Assembly (NCBI GenBank): GCA_026708085.1
Contig: JAPOVP010000079.1
Span: 1 to 64,000, forward strand
Origin: Caldilineaceae bacterium
GTDB lineage: Bacteria; Chloroflexota; Anaerolineae; Caldilineales; Caldilineaceae
Reading direction: 5' to 3'
DNA: 64,000 nucleotides
Shown in pieces: positions 60,871 through 64,000 of this stretch; positions within the stretch are counted from its first letter, which is position 1, and each line of letters opens with the position of its first letter. The position numbers were made by a program, and so were the translations under genes. The notes beneath the pieces are model-generated. The model had not been told where the DNA came from and searched no databases. It saw only the letters and a program-made list of their open reading frames with translations.

Positions 60871-60920
60871 GCGACGTTTGTAGACTTCACGCGACATTTG
60901 CAGACTTAGCGCGACAAAAT
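60871..60920. repeat. tandem array, exact 20-bp period, 2.5 units
   Basis: Units GCGACGTTTGTAGACTTCAC, GCGACATTTGCAGACTTAGC and a half unit GCGACAAAAT. The period is exactly 20 bp, close to two helical turns. Read on the minus strand each unit ends in TTTGTCGC/AATGTCGC. Such phased sites are typical of transposase binding sites at insertion-sequence ends or of multimeric regulator sites. No transposase gene is adjacent. Confidence 0.7.
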
Positions 60921-61060
60921 GCGAGCTGAACACCTGACACATGTATCGGTTTTGTGCAAGACATCGTAGTGCTGCCTGAGTAAAGTAAAGTTGGCTCCTG
61001 TGGGTCATTTGAGCCCCCGCGCTTAGGGTACGATTCCCCCGGAATCCAGCTCGGCGCCGA

Positions 61061-61089
61061 TTGACACTTCTTACCTGCTATGCTAGCAT
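61061..61089 (+). promoter_or_regulatory. candidate promoter for the Gfo/Idh gene
   Basis: TTGACA (61061-61066, 6/6), 17-bp spacer, TAGCAT (61084-61089, 4/6). It would give a leader of about 65 nt before the GTG at 61163. Confidence 0.5.
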
Positions 61090-61162
61090 TCCCGTCATTC
61101 CTGTTTACCCTCCCGCCGCACACCGACTATACGAATATACTCCACTTTGAGGAGGATGCTCC

Positions 61163-62161
61163 GTGCTGAACGTAGCAATTATTGGAATGGGGAACATCGG
61201 CCGTACACATGCCGGTGTCTACCAGGCCAGCGAACGCGCGCACCTTGCTGCCGTATGTGACATGGACAAGAGCATAGCAGACGCGGCAGCAGAGCGCTTT
61301 GCCGTACCAGCCTACTACAGCGTATCAGAGCTGCTCGACAACGTTGAACTGAACGCCGTCAGTGTCACCACCGCGGGGCCGGAAAACGGCGGCCATCACT
61401 ACGAGCCTGTAATGCAGTGCTTCGATGCGGGGCTGCACGTATTATGCGAAAAACCGATCTCAAACAACATAGAGCATGCCCGCGAAATGGCTGCCAGGGC
61501 CGATGAGACCGGCCTCTACTTCGGCATCAACCTCAACCATCGTTTCGTGCCGCCGGCAGCCAGGGCCAGGCAGTGGGTCGAAGAAGGCAGGTTGGGCGAT
61601 CTGCTGCTCATAAACATGACGATGTGGATCGGTAATCCAAATGACACCTCGCCCTGGTTTCACATTCGCGCCCTCCATCCCCATAGTCTCGACATCATGC
61701 GCTACTTCTGTGGTGACGTGAAGCGCGTCCATGCCTTCTTCAACCAGGCCCCGGGGCGGGTCTGTTTTTCAAATGCCCAGGTGAACCTGGAGTTTGCCAA
61801 TGGGGTCGTCGGCCACCTTACAGGCAGCTATGACACCAACCCGCGCCACAATCTGGAACGTTGCGAGGTGATGGGGACGGCCGGCCGCTTTGTGCTCGAC
61901 AACCTCTACCAGGAGTTGACGCTCTACCCCCGCCAGAGCGAAGAGTTGACCGTCGTGCGCAACAGCATCATGGGCGGTCTCAGCGGCTTTGACGCCACGT
62001 TCACCAACCGCATCAATCGCTGGATCGAACAGGTGGACGAGGGTGTGCCGCGTGATGAAATCGAGGCCTCCGGCCGAGAAGGGCTGGCCGTGCAGGAGAT
62101 CATTGAGGCGGCAATCCGTTCTCACCATAGTGGAAAAGCGGAGGAAGTTCCGGCCGTCTGA
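61163..62161 (+). CDS. Gfo/Idh/MocA family NAD(P)-dependent oxidoreductase
   Basis: 332 aa. N-terminal Rossmann motif IIGMGNIGRTHAGVY, then VCDMDKSIADAAAERF, catalytic EKPISNN (Lys in CEKPIS), and the C-terminal domain with FHIRALHPHSLDIMRYFCGD carrying the proton-relay region. Oxidises or epimerises a sugar or inositol-like substrate in the cytoplasm. GTG start with GAGGAGG (61149-61155) 7 nt upstream. Co-oriented with two PhyH genes and a sugar-binding lipoprotein gene, so probably part of a small catabolic unit extending beyond the window. Confidence 0.93.
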   Translation: MLNVAIIGMGNIGRTHAGVYQASERAHLAAVCDMDKSIADAAAERFAVPAYYSVSELLDNVELNAVSVTTAGPENGGHHYEPVMQCFDAGLHVLCEKPISNNIEHAREMAARADETGLYFGINLNHRFVPPAARARQWVEEGRLGDLLLINMTMWIGNPNDTSPWFHIRALHPHSLDIMRYFCGDVKRVHAFFNQAPGRVCFSNAQVNLEFANGVVGHLTGSYDTNPRHNLERCEVMGTAGRFVLDNLYQELTLYPRQSEELTVVRNSIMGGLSGFDATFTNRINRWIEQVDEGVPRDEIEASGREGLAVQEIIEAAIRSHHSGKAEEVPAV

Positions 62162-62268
62162 GGACTTTGTAGGCCGCTGAATGTGCGATGAGCCTGAGTG
62201 CCTTGTTCTGAGTTCCGGCCGGGCCAAGCTGGCGCCTATGAACAACTGGATGGGGAGCAAGAGCTGAA

Positions 62269-63054
62269 GTGAAGAATTCCTTAGAGACTCAGGAGTTGCT
62301 GGAGCAACTCAATCGTGATGGCTACATTCTCATTCCCAATGCATTGCCCCTGGAACGGGTAGAACAGTGGAAGACGGTCCTGTACGCTCTCTACGACCGC
62401 GGTGCCTATGAGATAAGTAACGGCGTGGGCAATGTTGCCTTCGAAAAGTTGCTTGCCCTGGAGCCGGAGCTGGCTGGGGAGCTTGTGGGGCACGAAAGCG
62501 TTGCCCCGTTCCTGCATGCAATAATGGGTAAGCAATGCCAACTGCGAAGCCTGCGGGCCCACGTCAACCCTGCCGCCTATTTGCAGGAATGGCACATGGA
62601 TTTCTACGATTACTACTATCAGGAAGAAAGGGCAGAGGCACAGAATCCAACGCACGGACTTTGCGTCAATTCGACCTTCTACTTGACAGATAATACCCCC
62701 GAGCGTGCCCGCCTTACATTCGTCAAAAACTATCTGGACCGCCCTGTACCGGAAAAGCTGATCCCATTCCTGCGCTACACTGAAGATCGAAGCGACCCCT
62801 TTCAGCGCTGGTGCGACGATCAGGAACTGGAGCATCTGCATCCGATGGCTGGCGACGCCGTTGTCTTCTACAGCCACGTTCCCCATCAGGGCGCCAAGAT
62901 AGGACCGGATCCGGAAGGCGAGATCCGAGCAAACGTCGTTCTGCACTACCAGCAGAACCCGATGTTTCCCGGAATCAGGTTCGTCAGCAATCCCCAATTC
63001 ACACTAGATACACTGGGTTACGCAGGCACATTTCCATTTGCCGAGCAAGATTAG
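62269..63054 (+). CDS. phytanoyl-CoA dioxygenase (PhyH) family protein, copy B
   Basis: 261 aa. Metal triad H109-x-D111 (QEWHMDFYDYY) and distal His206 (HVPHQGAKIG); Arg220 (EIRANVVLHYQQ) is the 2-oxoglutarate Arg. It is only distantly related to the protein at 59718 and belongs to a different subgroup. No signal peptide. GTG start with GGGGAG about 12 nt upstream; the start is less certain. It follows the Gfo/Idh gene by 107 nt. Confidence 0.87.
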   Translation: MKNSLETQELLEQLNRDGYILIPNALPLERVEQWKTVLYALYDRGAYEISNGVGNVAFEKLLALEPELAGELVGHESVAPFLHAIMGKQCQLRSLRAHVNPAAYLQEWHMDFYDYYYQEERAEAQNPTHGLCVNSTFYLTDNTPERARLTFVKNYLDRPVPEKLIPFLRYTEDRSDPFQRWCDDQELEHLHPMAGDAVVFYSHVPHQGAKIGPDPEGEIRANVVLHYQQNPMFPGIRFVSNPQFTLDTLGYAGTFPFAEQD

Positions 63055-63098
63055 CGGCATCTCCGATACAATTCAGACTGAACGAAAGGAAAAAATCG

Positions 63099-64000
63099 AT
63101 GAAACGTTTTCGAACAATCCTCGGCCTGATTCTCCTGTTATCGCTTGTCCTAGTGGCGGCTTGCGGTGCACCCGCAGACGGCGGGATGGCGGCTGAAGAA
63201 GCCCCGGCTGCAGAAGAAGCTGCAGCCGACGATGAAGTGGTCGAAATCGAGGAGACGGAAGAAGAGACGATGGCGCTGAGCGGCGAAATCGTCGTCAGCA
63301 TTGCCTCCAACGACGTCCAGACCTACCAGGCCATTGCCGACGCCTACATGGAGTTGCATCCGGACGTGAACGTCCTGATTGAACTGAAGGCGCCTGGCGT
63401 TGATGCCTATCTGCAGTGGATTCGCACGCAGTTCACCTCGGAAGTGCCGCGTGTGTCGATCATCGAGTCACCCCATCTACGCGAATTCGCTCAGGAAGGG
63501 CGGCTGATTGACTGGGGCCCATACCTCAACAAAGAAAACCCCTACACGGGCGAGAAGTGGGAAAACAGCTTTGAAACGTGGGGGCTGAATCTGGTGCGTG
63601 ATCCCAATACCGGCCAGATGTTCACTATGCCTTACATGTCGGTGCAGACCTTCTGGCTGTACAACAAGGCTCTCTTCGAACAGGCCGGCATTACCGATGT
63701 ACCTCCGCAGCCGACTTGGGACCAGTTTGTCGGGTGGAATGAGATGCTGCGAGACTCGGGCGTCATTCCCATCGCCATGGAAGGCACGACCGAGCAGATC
63801 TGGGGCGGCGGCCGTATGCCCTGGCTGATGCGTTCGGCGATGGACCAGTATCACCGCGACGAACTGGAGATCATCCAGTGCCAGGAAGGGGACTGGTGCT
63901 TCCGCGAGGGCATTGACGATGTGTGGACATACGATCCCACCGACGTGCGCAATGACGATCCGGACCGCGTCTCCGTCAACATCGCCCGCCATCTGGCCGC
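63099..64000 (+). CDS. family-1 sugar ABC transporter substrate-binding lipoprotein (3' end outside window)
   Basis: First 300 residues visible; the frame is open to the last base. Lipoprotein signal: basic KRFR, core TILGLILLLSLVLVA and lipobox VAAC (Cys at about residue 22), then an Ala/Glu-rich linker. SBP_bac_1 features: IVVSIASNDVQTYQAIADAY, WIRTQF, PYMSVQTFWLYNKALFEQAG, WDQFVGWNEMLRDSGVIPIA. It should bind a carbohydrate and serve permeases encoded beyond the window. ATG 63099 follows AAAGGA by 8 nt. Proximity to Gfo/Idh and PhyH genes supports a sugar-catabolic locus. Confidence 0.9.
   Translation, partial: MKRFRTILGLILLLSLVLVAACGAPADGGMAAEEAPAAEEAAADDEVVEIEETEEETMALSGEIVVSIASNDVQTYQAIADAYMELHPDVNVLIELKAPGVDAYLQWIRTQFTSEVPRVSIIESPHLREFAQEGRLIDWGPYLNKENPYTGEKWENSFETWGLNLVRDPNTGQMFTMPYMSVQTFWLYNKALFEQAGITDVPPQPTWDQFVGWNEMLRDSGVIPIAMEGTTEQIWGGGRMPWLMRSAMDQYHRDELEIIQCQEGDWCFREGIDDVWTYDPTDVRNDDPDRVSVNIARHLA

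Larger units (their letters stand above)
60558..61162. other. intergenic region with 20-bp-period array
   Basis: About 600 bases with no supported gene. It contains the tandem array at 60871-60920 and the promoter at 61061-61089. A minus-strand frame (60793-61008) covers the array but has no family match. Confidence 0.55.

Overview
The window is about 64 kb of bacterial chromosome at roughly 55-60% G+C. It has one tRNA, no rRNA, no phage module and no intact insertion sequence. Several traits point to a Chloroflexota (Caldilineales/Anaerolineae-like) genome. Surface proteins carry Thr/Pro-rich linkers (LCP protein at 9978, SH3 protein at 2889). Substrate-binding lipoproteins have Ala/Glu-rich linkers after the lipobox Cys. 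There are phytanoyl-CoA dioxygenase, Gfo/Idh and SMP-30 genes, a MenA-type menaquinone step, and peptide/sugar ABC transporters. This placement is inferred from gene content and style, not from a marker gene.

Layout. 1-1071: intergenic, beginning inside a dispersed repeat. 1072-9815: a tightly packed plus-strand operon for DNA repair and unknown functions (PolX-like protein, membrane SH3 protein, NAD-dependent ligase LigA, TPR protein, CpXC protein, CinA), with 4-nt start/stop overlaps at three junctions, followed by an LCP-family cell-envelope protein (9978). 11299-28529: a long minus-strand stretch. It holds a methyltransferase, an alpha/beta hydrolase, a small hypothetical protein, a membrane protein-menA-FAD oxidoreductase group, a carbohydrate group (zwf, pgl, alpha-glucan phosphorylase, a TIGR01777 SDR protein), an Fbp-type ABC transporter without a binding protein, ThrH and a histidine phosphatase. 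29001-37870: TrkH, an M29-like aminopeptidase, a DUF4268 protein, tRNA-Gly(CCC) with a near-consensus promoter, a BNR sialidase-like protein divergent from an SLC13 transporter, and an SMP-30 lactonase. 37898-46700: sugar-acid genes (73-aa protein, uronate-dehydrogenase-like SDR, YjhG/YagF-type dehydratase, second SMP-30 protein) with a methyltransferase, an orphan E1-beta subunit, a Nudix protein with a C-terminal zinc ribbon, and a HicBA toxin-antitoxin pair. 46740-49010: malic enzyme fused to a phosphotransacetylase-like domain. 49011-50775: a long non-coding stretch with a second full copy of the dispersed repeat. 50776-59570: a peptide-type ABC transporter operon (two permeases, two ATPases) with a tandem duplication downstream. 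The unit [3' part of the second ATPase - 63-aa membrane protein - binding lipoprotein] is present twice, and each copy is damaged differently. 59718-64000: two phytanoyl-CoA dioxygenase family proteins flanking a Gfo/Idh oxidoreductase, then a family-1 sugar-binding lipoprotein that runs off the end.

The genes suggest a heterotroph that imports peptides and sugars, lactonises and dehydrates sugar acids (SMP-30, uronate-dehydrogenase-like and YjhG-type enzymes), and routes stored glucan through glucan phosphorylase, G6P dehydrogenase and 6-phosphogluconolactonase. The observations I rate most worth following are the decayed tandem duplication in the peptide-transporter locus, the PolX protein that has lost its polymerase metal ligands but kept its PHP nuclease site, the dispersed hairpin-bearing repeat, and a 20-bp-period array at 60871-60920 that may be the end of a lost transposon. 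I found no convincing complete new system such as a defence island, CRISPR array or retron.
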